Assembly: GCA_035462845.1 (NCBI GenBank)
Contig: DATHTV010000082.1
Location: forward strand, 1 to 29,759
DNA length: 29,759 nucleotides
Reading direction: 5' to 3'
Source of the DNA: DASTQL01 sp035462845
GTDB taxonomy: Bacteria > Actinomycetota > Actinomycetes > Jiangellales > Jiangellaceae
A model generated the notes under the pieces. That model was not told the origin of the DNA. It saw only the letters and a program-made list of their open reading frames with translations, and made no database searches. The translations under genes and the position numbers were made by a program. Below are positions 5,994 through 14,841 of the stretch, one piece after another. The stretch's first letter is position 1, and every line of letters starts with the position of its first letter.

Positions 5994-7619
5994 ATGACCG
6001 GCACCGCCACCACCACCGCCGATGCCGTCGTCGTCGGGTCGGGCCCGAACGGTCTCGTCGCCGCGGCACTGCTCGCGGACGCCGGCTGGGACGTCCTGCT
6101 CCTCGAGGCCACCGACCGGCTCGGCGGCGCCGTCGCCAGCGAGGAGTCCGTCGCCCCCGGCTTCGTCACGGACCTGTTCAGCTCCTTCTACCCGCTCGGC
6201 GCTGCCTCGCCGGTGGTCCGCGGCCTGCACCTCGAGGAGCACGGGCTGGAGTGGGTGCACGCACCGGCGGTGCTCGCCCACCCGCTGCCCGACGGCCGCT
6301 GCGCACGCCTGTCCCGCGACCTGGACGAGACGGCGGAGTCGGTGGGCACCTTCGCCCCGGGGGACGCGCGACGGTGGCGGGCGATGGCGGCGGAGTGGGA
6401 CCGCCTCGGCCCCGGCGTGGTGGAGTCGCTGCTGCGCCCCTTCCCGCCCGTACGGGCCGGGCTGGGCCTGCTCCGAGAGGCCGGCGTCGCGGGGACCGGC
6501 ACCCTCGCCCGCCGCGCGCTGCTCCCCGTCCGTGGACTGGTCACCGAGGAGTTCGACGGCGACGGCGCCCGGCTGCTGCTGGCCGGCAACGCGCTGCACG
6601 CCGACCTGGCGCCGGAGAGCCCCGGCTCGGGGATCTTCGGCTGGCTGCTCGCGATGATGGGCCAGCAGGTGGGCTTCCCGGTGCCGCGAGGCGGAGCCGG
6701 CGCGCTCGCGGGCGCGCTCGCCGCCCGTGCCCGGTCGGCGGGGGCGGAGCTGGTCACCGGGTCGCCCGTCACCGAGGTGGTCGTGCGGGACGGGACGGCG
6801 CTGGGTGTCCGGACGGCGTCCGGGCACGCCGTCCGGGCTCGGCGCGCGGTCCTCGCCGACGTGCCGGCACCGACCCTCTTCGGCGCCCTCGTGCCACGCG
6901 ACCTGCTCCCCCCCGGCGCCCGGCGCCGGCTGGACGACTACCCCTGGGACGACGCGACGCTCAAGGTCAACTGGGCGCTCCGCGGCCCGGTGCCGTGGAC
7001 GGCGGCGGGTGCGCACGGGGCCGGGACGGTCCACGTGGGCGCCGACCTCGACGGCCTCACCCAATTCTCCTCCGACCTCGCCCGCGGCAAGCTCCCGGAG
7101 CACCCGTTCCTGCTCGTCGGGCAGATGACCACGACGGACCCGACCCGGTCACCGCAGGGAACCGAGTCGCTGTGGGCCTACACGCACGTCCCGCGCGGCC
7201 TCGCCGGCGACCGGGCCGCGATGGACTGCCAGGCCGAGCGGGTCGAGGCGGTGATCGAGGAGTACGCCCCGGGCTTCCGGGACCTGGTCCTCGCCCGCGA
7301 GGTCCAGCGCCCGCTCGACCTGCAGGACGCGAACCCGTCGCTGGTCGAAGGGGCGGTCAACGCCGGGACCTCGCAGCTGCACCACCAGCTGGTGTTCCGG
7401 CCGTGGACCGGGCTGGGCCGCGCCGAGACCCCGATCGCCCGGCTGCTGCTCGCCTCGGCCTCGGCGCACCCCGGCGGCGGCGTGCACGGGTCGTGCGGCG
7501 CCAACGCCGCGCGCGCTGCCCTGCTCGCCGCGGGCGCGCGGGGCGGTCCCGCAGGGCGCCTGGCCGGCCGCCTGGTCGGGCGCGGCCTGCGGTCGGCCGT
7601 GACCGCCGTCAACCGCTGA
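5994..7619 (+). CDS. FAD-dependent oxidoreductase, phytoene desaturase-like
   Basis: 541 residues from ATG at 5994. The N-terminus has the dinucleotide-binding fold GSGPNG (15-20) followed by the acidic end of strand 2 (LLLEATDRLGGAV). The C-terminus carries HPGGGVHGSCGANAA, the second FAD-contact motif of the phytoene desaturase/PYROXD2-like group. Length suits that family (about 500-550). The enzyme probably binds FAD non-covalently and desaturates or oxidises a hydrophobic substrate; no carotenoid genes are nearby, so a carotenoid role is not supported and the substrate is unknown. The 184 nt before it (5810-5993) show only a small CCGGC-CGA-GCCGG hairpin and a weak AGAGGA ribosome site. 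The last codons include a 17-bp tandem duplication. Confidence 0.85.
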   Translation: MTGTATTTADAVVVGSGPNGLVAAALLADAGWDVLLLEATDRLGGAVASEESVAPGFVTDLFSSFYPLGAASPVVRGLHLEEHGLEWVHAPAVLAHPLPDGRCARLSRDLDETAESVGTFAPGDARRWRAMAAEWDRLGPGVVESLLRPFPPVRAGLGLLREAGVAGTGTLARRALLPVRGLVTEEFDGDGARLLLAGNALHADLAPESPGSGIFGWLLAMMGQQVGFPVPRGGAGALAGALAARARSAGAELVTGSPVTEVVVRDGTALGVRTASGHAVRARRAVLADVPAPTLFGALVPRDLLPPGARRRLDDYPWDDATLKVNWALRGPVPWTAAGAHGAGTVHVGADLDGLTQFSSDLARGKLPEHPFLLVGQMTTTDPTRSPQGTESLWAYTHVPRGLAGDRAAMDCQAERVEAVIEEYAPGFRDLVLAREVQRPLDLQDANPSLVEGAVNAGTSQLHHQLVFRPWTGLGRAETPIARLLLASASAHPGGGVHGSCGANAARAALLAAGARGGPAGRLAGRLVGRGLRSAVTAVNR

Positions 7620-7634
7620 CCGCCGTCAACCGCT
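7601..7634 (+). repeat. 17-bp tandem duplication across the stop codon
   Basis: GACCGCCGTCAACCGCT occurs at 7601-7617 and again at 7618-7634 without a gap. The TGA stop of the FAD oxidoreductase (7617-7619) is formed at the junction, so the duplication places the stop. It looks like a recent slippage event. Confidence 0.85.
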
Positions 7635-7645
7635 CACCGGCGCGG

Positions 7646-7915
7646 TCAGCCGCGCAGGTGGACCTCGCGCTGCTCGATCGCCCCGATGTCGTCGGAGGCC
7701 GCACCGAGCAGCCGGTCGGCGAGCTCCCGCAGCGCGCGTGCGGCCGCGATCTCGTCGCCGATCTCGGGCACCTCGGCGTCGGCGGGGTTCCGCCGGGCGG
7801 ACCCCCGGCCCTCCAGCTCCGTGTCGGCACCGGAGTGCAGCACGGCGCGCGCGTGCGTGCCGGGGTCCTCCTCGGACAGGTGGATGTCCACCCGCCAGGT
7901 CCGCGTGTGTGTCAT
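7646..7915 (-). CDS. DUF1876 domain protein
   Basis: 89 residues from ATG at 7915, with a GA-rich ribosome site (GGGGAGCGGAG) immediately before it. The whole protein matches the DUF1876 pattern: an N-terminal strand (TRTWRVDIHLSEED), an acid-rich turn, RGSARRNPADAEVPEIGDE, then a helix AAARALRELADRLLGAASDDI. The fold resembles a small double-stranded-RNA-binding-like alpha/beta domain. The family is confined mainly to actinobacteria and its function is not established. It faces the FAD oxidoreductase 26 nt away and lies downstream of narI on the same strand, separated by a repeat and a possible terminator. Confidence 0.87.
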   Translation of the reverse strand: MTHTRTWRVDIHLSEEDPGTHARAVLHSGADTELEGRGSARRNPADAEVPEIGDEIAAARALRELADRLLGAASDDIGAIEQREVHLRG

Positions 7916-7932
7916 CTCCGCTCCCCTCTCGT

Positions 7933-7980
7933 CGGTCCGGTCATCGGTCCGGTCATCGGTCTGGTCATCGGTCTGGTCGT
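7933..7980. repeat. Four tandem 12-bp repeats
   Basis: CGGTCCGGTCAT occurs at 7933-7944 and 7945-7956, CGGTCTGGTCAT at 7957-7968 and CGGTCTGGTCGT at 7969-7980. The array lies in the 119-bp gap between narI and the DUF1876 gene, just upstream of the latter's ribosome binding site. A minisatellite-like expansion or an array of regulator sites are both possible. Confidence 0.85.
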
Positions 7981-7990
7981 CGGCACCCAG

Positions 7991-8017
7991 TCCACCCCGC
8001 CACGCCGGGAGGGTGGA
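7991..8017 (-). terminator. Possible terminator after narI
   Basis: TCCACCC (7991-7997) pairs with GGGTGGA (8011-8017) around a 13-nt loop, 18 bp beyond the narI stop. An alternative outer pairing CAGTCC/GGACTG is also present. There is no T-tract, as is usual in this phylum. Confidence 0.42.
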
Positions 8018-8034
8018 AGGGACTGAGGTCCCGG

Positions 8035-8775
8035 TCAGGACCCGACGCGCTCCCAGCCTCGCCGGGGGGCGCGCGACCCGGTGGCCGTGCCCGCACCGCG
8101 GCTGCGGTAGAGCACGTACGGCCGGAAGAGGTAGGCCACCGGGGCGGAGAAGGCGTGGACCAGCCGGGTGAACGGCCACAGCGCGAACAGCGCCATGCCC
8201 ATCAGCGTGTGCAGCCGGAACCCCAGCGGTGCCTCGACCATCAGCTCGCCCTCCGGCTGGAGCCGGAACAGCGAGCGGAACCACGGCCCGACCGTCTCCC
8301 GGTAGTCGTGCTCCTCGCCGACGACGCCGGCGCTCAGCGCCGTGACGGCCAGCCCGGTGAGGATCGCGAGCACCAGGACGAGGTACATGCCCTTGTCGTT
8401 GGCCGTGGTGGCCATGAACACCGGGCCGGTGGTGCGTCGGCGGTAGACGAGGATCGCGACCCCGGCCAGGGTGCAGATCCCGGCGATGCCGCCGAGCGCG
8501 ACCGCGTTGACGTGGTACAGACCCTCCGAGACGCCCACCGCCTCGGTCCACGACTTCGGGACCACCAGCCCGATCAGGTGCCCGACGACCACGACCAGGA
8601 TGCCGAAGTGGAACAGCGGGCTGCCGATGCGCAGCAGCCGGCTCTCGTACAGCTGGGAGGAGCGGGTCGTCCAGCCGAACTTGTCGTAGCGGTACCGCCA
8701 CCAGAGCCCGACCACCAGCACGGCGACCGTGACGTACGGGGCAACCTCCCAGAGCATCACGTCGAGCGCGCTCAC
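8035..8775 (-). CDS. narI: Respiratory nitrate reductase gamma subunit (cytochrome b)
   Basis: 246 residues from GTG at 8775, whose GTGA overlaps the narJ stop. NarI anchors NarGH to the membrane and passes electrons from menaquinol through two b hemes. Five hydrophobic segments are visible. The four heme-ligand histidines are present: H56 (FHFGI) and H66 (GHLIGL), at the same numbers as in Escherichia coli NarI, and the pair in RLHTLMG and RLVHAFS near the C-terminus. The RYDKFGWTTRSSQLYESR loop is typical. The C-terminal 20 residues are basic. Last gene of narGHJI. Confidence 0.95.
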   Translation of the reverse strand: MSALDVMLWEVAPYVTVAVLVVGLWWRYRYDKFGWTTRSSQLYESRLLRIGSPLFHFGILVVVVGHLIGLVVPKSWTEAVGVSEGLYHVNAVALGGIAGICTLAGVAILVYRRRTTGPVFMATTANDKGMYLVLVLAILTGLAVTALSAGVVGEEHDYRETVGPWFRSLFRLQPEGELMVEAPLGFRLHTLMGMALFALWPFTRLVHAFSAPVAYLFRPYVLYRSRGAGTATGSRAPRRGWERVGS

Positions 8776-9479
8776 CGCACACCGCCGCGGTCGGATCCGG
8801 CCACTGGCAGTCCGGCCACTGGCAGTCCGGCCACTGGCAGTGCGGCCACTGGCAGCCCGGCCACTGGGTAGGGCTCGAGCCCGACGGCCTCCACCGGCGG
8901 CCCGGCCTGGGCCAGGCGGCGGGCCTCGGCCAGGTCGGCCGGGCCTGGCGGCGGCAGGGTGGCCAGGACCGCCTCCACCACCCCGGCGTACGGGCTCGCG
9001 TGCTGGGCCAGGGCGTCGTGCAGCATCGACAGCGGGGTGACGTGGGTGGCGAGAAGGCGGCGACCGGCGACCGGGTCGACGGTCGCGGCGAACTCCAGGA
9101 CCACCGCGAGGTGGTCGGCGAGCTCCTCCCTGGGCGGCGTCGCCCCGCTGGCCCGGTAGACCTCGGCGAAGCGCAGGATCGCCCGCCCGCGGTTGCGGGT
9201 GTCCCCCGCCACCCAGTAGGTCAGGTAGAGCGTGCGGCGACGCCGGTGGTCGAAGGTCTCGACGTACTGCTGCTGCGCCGCGAGCAGGGGCAGGTCGCTG
9301 AGCCCGTCCAGCGCGCCCAGCAGCGGGCCGCCGAGCCGGCCGGGCAGCTCCGCGACGGCGTCCCGGACGAGCGGGAGCAGGCCCACCAGGCGCTCGTCGG
9401 GGTAGCCGAGCAGCACCGACGCGGCCTGCCACACCACGGGCGTGTGGGCGGCGTCCCGCCGCCGCTGCAGGGCCCTCAC
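8772..9479 (-). CDS. narJ: Nitrate reductase assembly chaperone (delta subunit)
   Basis: 235 residues from GTG at 9479, overlapping the narH stop by 4 nt. NarJ is a cytoplasmic chaperone that holds apo-NarG until the molybdenum cofactor is inserted and NarGH docks on NarI; it is not part of the final enzyme. The all-helical NarJ/TorD-type core is seen in WQAASVLLGYPDE, YVETFDHRRRRTLYLTYW (family signature) and LADHLAVVLEF. The core ends near residue 195. After it comes an unusual tail of repeated PVAGL/PVAAL pentapeptides encoded by a 15-bp repeat (8796-8870), then a short basic end. The tail is not a feature of the family and may be dispensable. Confidence 0.93.
   Translation of the reverse strand: MRALQRRRDAAHTPVVWQAASVLLGYPDERLVGLLPLVRDAVAELPGRLGGPLLGALDGLSDLPLLAAQQQYVETFDHRRRRTLYLTYWVAGDTRNRGRAILRFAEVYRASGATPPREELADHLAVVLEFAATVDPVAGRRLLATHVTPLSMLHDALAQHASPYAGVVEAVLATLPPPGPADLAEARRLAQAGPPVEAVGLEPYPVAGLPVAALPVAGLPVAGLPVAGSDRGGVR
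8796..8870 (-). repeat. Five tandem 15-bp repeats inside narJ
   Basis: On the (+) strand TCCGGCCACTGGCAG occurs at 8796-8810, 8811-8825 and 8826-8840, with variants at 8841-8855 (one change) and 8856-8870 (three changes). The period of 15 keeps the narJ frame and encodes a VAGLP-type pentapeptide repeat near the C-terminus. The three identical copies point to recent expansion. Confidence 0.93.
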
Positions 9480-11146
9480 CGGTCACCGTCCCCGCGGCCG
9501 GGGAACACACCGGGCGGTGGCGCCCCCTTGGCGTCCCAGTTGAGCAGGTTGACCCGCCGGGCGCCGCCGGTCCCCGACACGTCGTCGCTCGTCTGCCGGT
9601 CCTTGAGCGCGTGGAAGGTCTCCACCGCCACCGGCACCGGCTGGCCGGACGCCTCGCCGAAGGGGCCCGACCCGGTCACGTACATGCCCGGGCCGCCCTC
9701 GTAGTCGAGCGAGCAGCCGGGCTCCTCGACCTGGCCGCGCAGGTGGTCCGGCACCGCGTACGAGGTGGGGATGACGTAGCGCTGCTCGTACTTCGCGATG
9801 GCGAGCAGCCGGTAGAGCTCGTAGAGCTGCTCCTCGGTCAGCCCGACCTCCTCGGCGATCGCCGGGCGGGTCTCACGGCCCAGGTTGACGTCGCGCATGT
9901 ACGAGCGCATCGCCGCCAGCGTCCGCAGCACGCCCTCGACCACGACGGTGTCCCCCGCGGTGAACAGCTCGGCGAGGTACTGCACCGGGATCCGCAGCGA
10001 CTCGATGGCGCCGAACAGGTTGTCCGGGTCCTCGGCGTCGTACCCCGTCTCCTTGAGCACGTCGACGACCGGGGAGAGCGGCGGGACGTACCAGACCATC
10101 GGCATGGTGCGGTACTCCGGGTGCAGCGGCAGGGCGACCCGGTACTGCTTGGCCAGTGCGTACACGGGCGAGCGCTGGGCCGCGTCCAGCCAGTCGTCCG
10201 AGATCCCGGCCGCCCGCGCGGCGGCGAGCACCTCCGGATCGTGCGGGTCGAGCATCAGGTCGAGCTGGGCCTCGTACAGGGCCCGGTCGTCGGCCACCGA
10301 GGCGGCCTGGAGGACGCGGTCGGCGTCGTAGAGGAAGAGCCCCAGGTAGCGCAGCCTGCCCACGCACGTCTCCGAGCAGACCGTCGGCAGCCCCACCTCG
10401 AGACGGGGGTAGCACAGCGTGCACTTCTCGGCCTTGCCGGTGCGGTGGTTGAAGTAGACCTTCTTGTACGGGCAGCCGGACACGCACATCCGCCACCCGC
10501 GGCAGCGGTCCTGGTCGACGAGGACGATCCCGTCCTCCACCCGCTTGTACATCGCGCCGGACGGGCACGAGGCGACGCAGGCCGGGTTGAGACAGTGCTC
10601 GCAGATGCGCGGCAGGTAGAACATGAAGGTCTGCTCGAGCTCGAGCGAGACCCGGTCGCTGATCTTCCGCAGGACCGGGTCGTCGGGCAGGATCTCCGTG
10701 CTGCCGCCCAGGTCGTCGTCCCAGTTGGCCGACCACGCGACCTTCATCGGCTTGCCGCTGATCAGCGACATCGGCCGGGCCACCGGGATCTGGTCGCCCG
10801 CGGGGGCGTTGACGAGGGTCTCGTAGTCGTAGGTCCAGGGCTCGTAGTAGTCCTGGATCGACGGCAGCTTGGGGTTGGAGAAGATCCGGAACAGCTTCGA
10901 GAGCCGGCCGCCGTCGCGCAGCCGCAGGTGGCCCCGGTCGTCCAGGACCCAGCCGCCGCGCCACCGCTCCTGGTCCTCGTACGTGCGGGGGTAGCCCTGA
11001 CCGGGCCGGGTCTCGACGTTGTTGAACCACACGTACTCGACGCCGGCCCGGTTGGTCCACGCCTGCTTGCACGTGACCGAGCAGGTGTGGCACCCGATGC
11101 ACTTGTCGAGGTTCATGACCATGCCGATCTGCGCCATGGGTCGCAT
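9476..11146 (-). CDS. narH: Respiratory nitrate reductase beta subunit (iron-sulfur)
   Basis: 556 residues from ATG at 11146; that ATG shares one base with the narG stop and follows a strong AGGAGGTGA inside the narG end. NarH carries electrons from NarI hemes to NarG through four clusters. Cys groups are C16-x2-C19-x2-C22-x3-C26 (same numbering as Escherichia coli), CEHCLNPACVASCP, and CRGWRMCVSGCPYKK with downstream KCTLCYPR. The tryptophan in CRGWRMC replaces a cysteine, as in characterised NarH proteins, so that cluster is expected to be [3Fe-4S]. The C-terminal ~60 residues, ending in a Gly/Pro-rich stretch, are less conserved. Length is near or slightly above the usual 500-560. Confidence 0.97.
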   Translation of the reverse strand: MRPMAQIGMVMNLDKCIGCHTCSVTCKQAWTNRAGVEYVWFNNVETRPGQGYPRTYEDQERWRGGWVLDDRGHLRLRDGGRLSKLFRIFSNPKLPSIQDYYEPWTYDYETLVNAPAGDQIPVARPMSLISGKPMKVAWSANWDDDLGGSTEILPDDPVLRKISDRVSLELEQTFMFYLPRICEHCLNPACVASCPSGAMYKRVEDGIVLVDQDRCRGWRMCVSGCPYKKVYFNHRTGKAEKCTLCYPRLEVGLPTVCSETCVGRLRYLGLFLYDADRVLQAASVADDRALYEAQLDLMLDPHDPEVLAAARAAGISDDWLDAAQRSPVYALAKQYRVALPLHPEYRTMPMVWYVPPLSPVVDVLKETGYDAEDPDNLFGAIESLRIPVQYLAELFTAGDTVVVEGVLRTLAAMRSYMRDVNLGRETRPAIAEEVGLTEEQLYELYRLLAIAKYEQRYVIPTSYAVPDHLRGQVEEPGCSLDYEGGPGMYVTGSGPFGEASGQPVPVAVETFHALKDRQTSDDVSGTGGARRVNLLNWDAKGAPPPGVFPGRGDGDR

Positions 11147-14100
11147 CAGTAGGTCACCTCCTGCGAGCGCCGCCGCACGACCGTCATCTCGTCGCGCTGG
11201 TTGCCGGTGGGGCCCAGGTAGTTGAAGCCGAAGGACGTCTGCGCGTAGCCGCCCGCGAGGTGGGTGGGCTTGACGAACAGCCGGGTCAGCGAGTTGTGGA
11301 TGCCACCGCGACGGCCGGTCGTCTCGGTGAGCGGGACGTCGACCACGCGCTCGACCGCGTGGTACACGTACACCGTCCCGGCCGGCATCCGGTGCGACAC
11401 GATCGCCCGCCCCACGAAGACGCCGTTGCGGTTGACCGCCTCGACCCAGTCGTTGTCCGCGACGCCGATCGCCGCCGCGTCGCCGGGACTCATCCACATC
11501 GTCGGGCCGCCGCGGGACAGCGAGAGCATGAACAGGTTGTCCTGGTACTCCGAGTGGATCGACCACTTCGAGTGCGGGGTGAGGTACCGGACCGCCAGCG
11601 AGACGCCGTCGGTTGCGCCGAGGGCGGGCTCGCCGAAGAGCCGGGTCAGGTCCATCGGCGGCCGGAAGACCGGCAGCTGCTCCCCCCTCTCGGTCATCCA
11701 GTCGTGGTCGAGGAAGAAGTGCATCCGCCCGGTGAGGGTGTGCCACGGCTTGAGCTGCTCGACGTTGACGGTGAACGGCGCGTAGCGGCGGCCGCCGGTC
11801 TCGGAGCCCGACCACTCCGGGCTCGTGATGACCGGCACCGGTCTGGACTGCGCGTCGGCGTAGGTGATCCGGCGCTCCTCGCTGCCCTCGGCCAGGTGGT
11901 GCAACGGCTTGCCCACCCGGCGTTCCAGGGCCTTGAACCCCTCGACGGCGAGCCGCCCGTTGGAGGTCCAGGCCAGCGCGAGGATCGTGTCGGCCATCTT
12001 GACGTCGGTGTCGAGCGCGGGCCGGCCGGCCGCGGCACCGCGGTCGTACACGCCGTGCCGGGCCGCGAGGTCGGCCACCTCGGCGGTCGGGGTCACCGTC
12101 ACGGCCTTGGTGGTGAGGCCGAGCCGCTCGACGAGGGGCCCGAGCGCGTGCCACTTCTCGGCGACCGCGGCGTAGTCCCGCTCGACGACCGCGATCACGC
12201 CCATGGTGCGGCCGGGGACCGGCAGCTCGCCGAGCTCCCGCCAGTCCCGCACGACCCCGCCCGGGTACGCGGTCTCGCCGGGGGTGTCGTGCTGCACGGG
12301 CATCATCACCACGTCGCGGCGCATCCCGAGGTGGTCCTTGGCGAGCCGGCTGAAGGCGGTGGCGATCGCGGAGAACGCCGCGTAGTCGCTGCGGGTCTCC
12401 CACGGCGGGTCGATGGCCGGCGTGAAGGCGTGGATGAACGGGTGCATGTCGGTGCTGGACAGGTCCGCCTTCTCGTACCAGGTGGCCGCGGGCAGCACCA
12501 CGTCGGACAGCAGCGTGGTGGAGGTCATCCGGAAGTCCAGCGACAGGACCAGGTCGAGCTTGCCCTCGGGGGCGCCGTCGCGCCAGGCGACCGTCGCCGG
12601 CCGCCGGTCGGGGGGCGTCTGCTCGGCCCGCAGGTTGGAGTCGGTGCCCAGCAGGTGCTTGAGGAAGTACTCGTTGCCCTTGCTGGACGATCCGAGCAGG
12701 TTGGCCCGCCAGACGGTGAGGACGCGCGGCCAGTTGCGCTCGGCGTCGGGGTCCTCGATCGCGAATCGCAGCTCCCCGCGGTGCAGCTGGTCCGCGACGT
12801 ACGCGGGAGCCTCCATGCCCGCCGTCATCGCCTCGTCGGCCAGCGCCAGCGACGACCGGTCGAACTGCGGGAACATCGGCATCCAGCCCAGCCGGACGGA
12901 CTGCGCGAGCAGGTCGGCGGTGTGCCGGCCGGCCCACAGCCCCCGACCGGTCGGGGAGGCCAGGGCGTCGGCGGCGTAGCCGTCGTAGCGCCACTGGTCG
13001 GTGTGCGTGTACCAGAACGCGGTCCCCGCCATCTGCCGCGGCGGGCGGGACCAGTCCAGGCCCATGGCGAGGGTGGCCCAGCCGGTCGAGGGACGGCACT
13101 TCTCCTGCCCCACGTAGTGCGCCCAGCCCCCGCCGTTGCGGCCCATCGCCCCGGTGAGCATGAGCAGCGCGAGGATCGCCCGGTAGGTCGCGTCGCCGTG
13201 GAACCACTGGCACACCCCCGCGCCCATGATGATCATCGACCGCCCGCCGGACTCCTCGGAGTTGGCCGCCAGCTCGCGGGCGATCCGCACCACCTGCTGC
13301 GCCGGCACCGAGGTGATCTCCTCCTGCCAGGCCGGCGTGTACGGCTGCGAGGCGTCCTCGTACGAGTCCGGCCAGGTGCCCGGCAGACCGGGACGGCCCA
13401 CGCCGTACTGCGCCAGCATCAGGTCGAGCACGGTGGTCACCAGGTGACCCGCGACCTCCCGCGCCGGGACACCGCGACGTAGCACCTCGCCGGAGCCGTC
13501 GGCCGAGTCGAAGCGCGGCAGCAGGACCTCCACCGGCTGCGAGCCCTCGCCGTGCAGGGTGAGCCGCGGGGCGACGTCGCCGAGGTCGAGGTTCCACCGG
13601 CCGACACCGGAGTCCGGGTAGCGGAAGCCGAGCGAGCCCGGCGGCACCACGGGCTCGTCGGTGCGGCCGTCGACGAGCACGGTCTTGAACGCCGCGCCCT
13701 CCCCCGTGTCGCCGAGGTCGGCCGCGGTGAGGCTCTTGGCCGGCACCAGCCCGCCGTGCTCGGGGTGCGGCTCGAGCCGGACGAGGAAGGGCAGGTCGGT
13801 GTAGCGCTGGACGTAGTCCACGAAGAACGGCACCCGCCGGTCGACGAAGAACTCCTTGAGCACCACGTGCCCCATCGCCATCGCCAGCGCGCCGTCGGTG
13901 CCCGGCGCGCACGCCATCCACTCGTCGGCGAACTTCGTGTTGTCGGCGTAGTCAGGGCTGACCGAGACCACCTTGGTACCGCGGTAGCGGACCTCGGCCA
14001 TCCAGTGCGCGTCCGGCGTACGTGTCACGGGGACGTTCGAGCCCCACATCATCAGGTACGACGCGTCCCACCAGTCGCCGGACTCCGGCACGTCCGTCTG

Positions 14101-14841
14101 GTCGCCGAACACCTGCGGGCTGGCCACCGGCAGGTCGGCGTACCAGTCGTAGAACGACGTCATGCAGCCGCCGACCAGCTCGACGAACCGCGAGCCGGCC
14201 GCGTGGGACACCATCGACATCGCCGGGATCGGGGAGAACCCGGCGATGCGGTCCGGCCCGTACTCCTTGATGGTGTGGACGTGGGCGGCGGCCACCATCT
14301 CGACCGCCTCGTCCCACGAGACGCGGACCAGCCCGCCCTTGCCACGCGCGCGCTGGTAGCGCCGCCGCCGCTCCGGGTCCGCCTGGATGTCGGCCCACGC
14401 CAGGACGGGGTCCCCCAGGCGCTGCCTCGCCTCGCGGAACATCTCGACGAGCACGCCCCGGGCGTACGGGTAGCGCACTCGGGTGGGCGAGTAGGTGTAC
14501 CAGGAGAAGGCCGCCCCCCGGGGGCACCCGCGCGGCTCGTACTCAGGCCGGTCCGGGCCGACCGTCGGGTAGTCGGTCTCCTGGGTCTCCCAGGTGATGA
14601 TCCCGTCCTTGACGTAGACCTTCCACGAGCACGAGCCGGTGCAGTTGACCCCGTGGGTCGAGCGCACGACCTTGTCGTGGCTCCACCGGTCGCGGTAGAA
14701 GACGTCGCCCTCGCGGCCGCCCTGCCGGATGACCGTACGCAGGTCGTCGGACACCTCGCCGCGCGCGAAGAACCGCCCGCTGCGCAACAGGGCCCGGGCG
14801 ACCGGGCCGTCCAGGCGGGAGCGGGTGGCAGGCTCGGTCAT
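11146..14841 (-). CDS. narG: Respiratory nitrate reductase alpha subunit (molybdenum)
   Basis: 1231 residues from ATG at 14841, with GGAGGGG about 7 nt before it. This is the catalytic subunit: it reduces nitrate to nitrite on the cytoplasmic face using a bis-MGD molybdenum cofactor. The ligands of the first [4Fe-4S] cluster are H63, C67, C71 (HGVNCTGSC) and C106 (PRGCPRG); the histidine marks nitrate reductases. The Mo-binding region includes YDWYADLPVASPQVFGDQTD and WGSNVPVTRTPDAHW. No twin-arginine signal is visible, as expected for the cytoplasmic-facing type. The length matches actinobacterial NarG. First gene of the operon; divergent from narK. Confidence 0.97.
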   Translation of the reverse strand: MTEPATRSRLDGPVARALLRSGRFFARGEVSDDLRTVIRQGGREGDVFYRDRWSHDKVVRSTHGVNCTGSCSWKVYVKDGIITWETQETDYPTVGPDRPEYEPRGCPRGAAFSWYTYSPTRVRYPYARGVLVEMFREARQRLGDPVLAWADIQADPERRRRYQRARGKGGLVRVSWDEAVEMVAAAHVHTIKEYGPDRIAGFSPIPAMSMVSHAAGSRFVELVGGCMTSFYDWYADLPVASPQVFGDQTDVPESGDWWDASYLMMWGSNVPVTRTPDAHWMAEVRYRGTKVVSVSPDYADNTKFADEWMACAPGTDGALAMAMGHVVLKEFFVDRRVPFFVDYVQRYTDLPFLVRLEPHPEHGGLVPAKSLTAADLGDTGEGAAFKTVLVDGRTDEPVVPPGSLGFRYPDSGVGRWNLDLGDVAPRLTLHGEGSQPVEVLLPRFDSADGSGEVLRRGVPAREVAGHLVTTVLDLMLAQYGVGRPGLPGTWPDSYEDASQPYTPAWQEEITSVPAQQVVRIARELAANSEESGGRSMIIMGAGVCQWFHGDATYRAILALLMLTGAMGRNGGGWAHYVGQEKCRPSTGWATLAMGLDWSRPPRQMAGTAFWYTHTDQWRYDGYAADALASPTGRGLWAGRHTADLLAQSVRLGWMPMFPQFDRSSLALADEAMTAGMEAPAYVADQLHRGELRFAIEDPDAERNWPRVLTVWRANLLGSSSKGNEYFLKHLLGTDSNLRAEQTPPDRRPATVAWRDGAPEGKLDLVLSLDFRMTSTTLLSDVVLPAATWYEKADLSSTDMHPFIHAFTPAIDPPWETRSDYAAFSAIATAFSRLAKDHLGMRRDVVMMPVQHDTPGETAYPGGVVRDWRELGELPVPGRTMGVIAVVERDYAAVAEKWHALGPLVERLGLTTKAVTVTPTAEVADLAARHGVYDRGAAAGRPALDTDVKMADTILALAWTSNGRLAVEGFKALERRVGKPLHHLAEGSEERRITYADAQSRPVPVITSPEWSGSETGGRRYAPFTVNVEQLKPWHTLTGRMHFFLDHDWMTERGEQLPVFRPPMDLTRLFGEPALGATDGVSLAVRYLTPHSKWSIHSEYQDNLFMLSLSRGGPTMWMSPGDAAAIGVADNDWVEAVNRNGVFVGRAIVSHRMPAGTVYVYHAVERVVDVPLTETTGRRGGIHNSLTRLFVKPTHLAGGYAQTSFGFNYLGPTGNQRDEMTVVRRRSQEVTY

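Noticed and set aside
7933..7980. CRISPR array
   Set aside because: The repeat is 12 bp with no spacers, so it is a simple tandem repeat.
9476..13921. Very long (-) strand frame running through narH and into narG
   Set aside because: Only the part from 11146 down to 9476 is narH. The upstream part is an out-of-frame reading of narG with Arg/Ala/Gly-rich composition.
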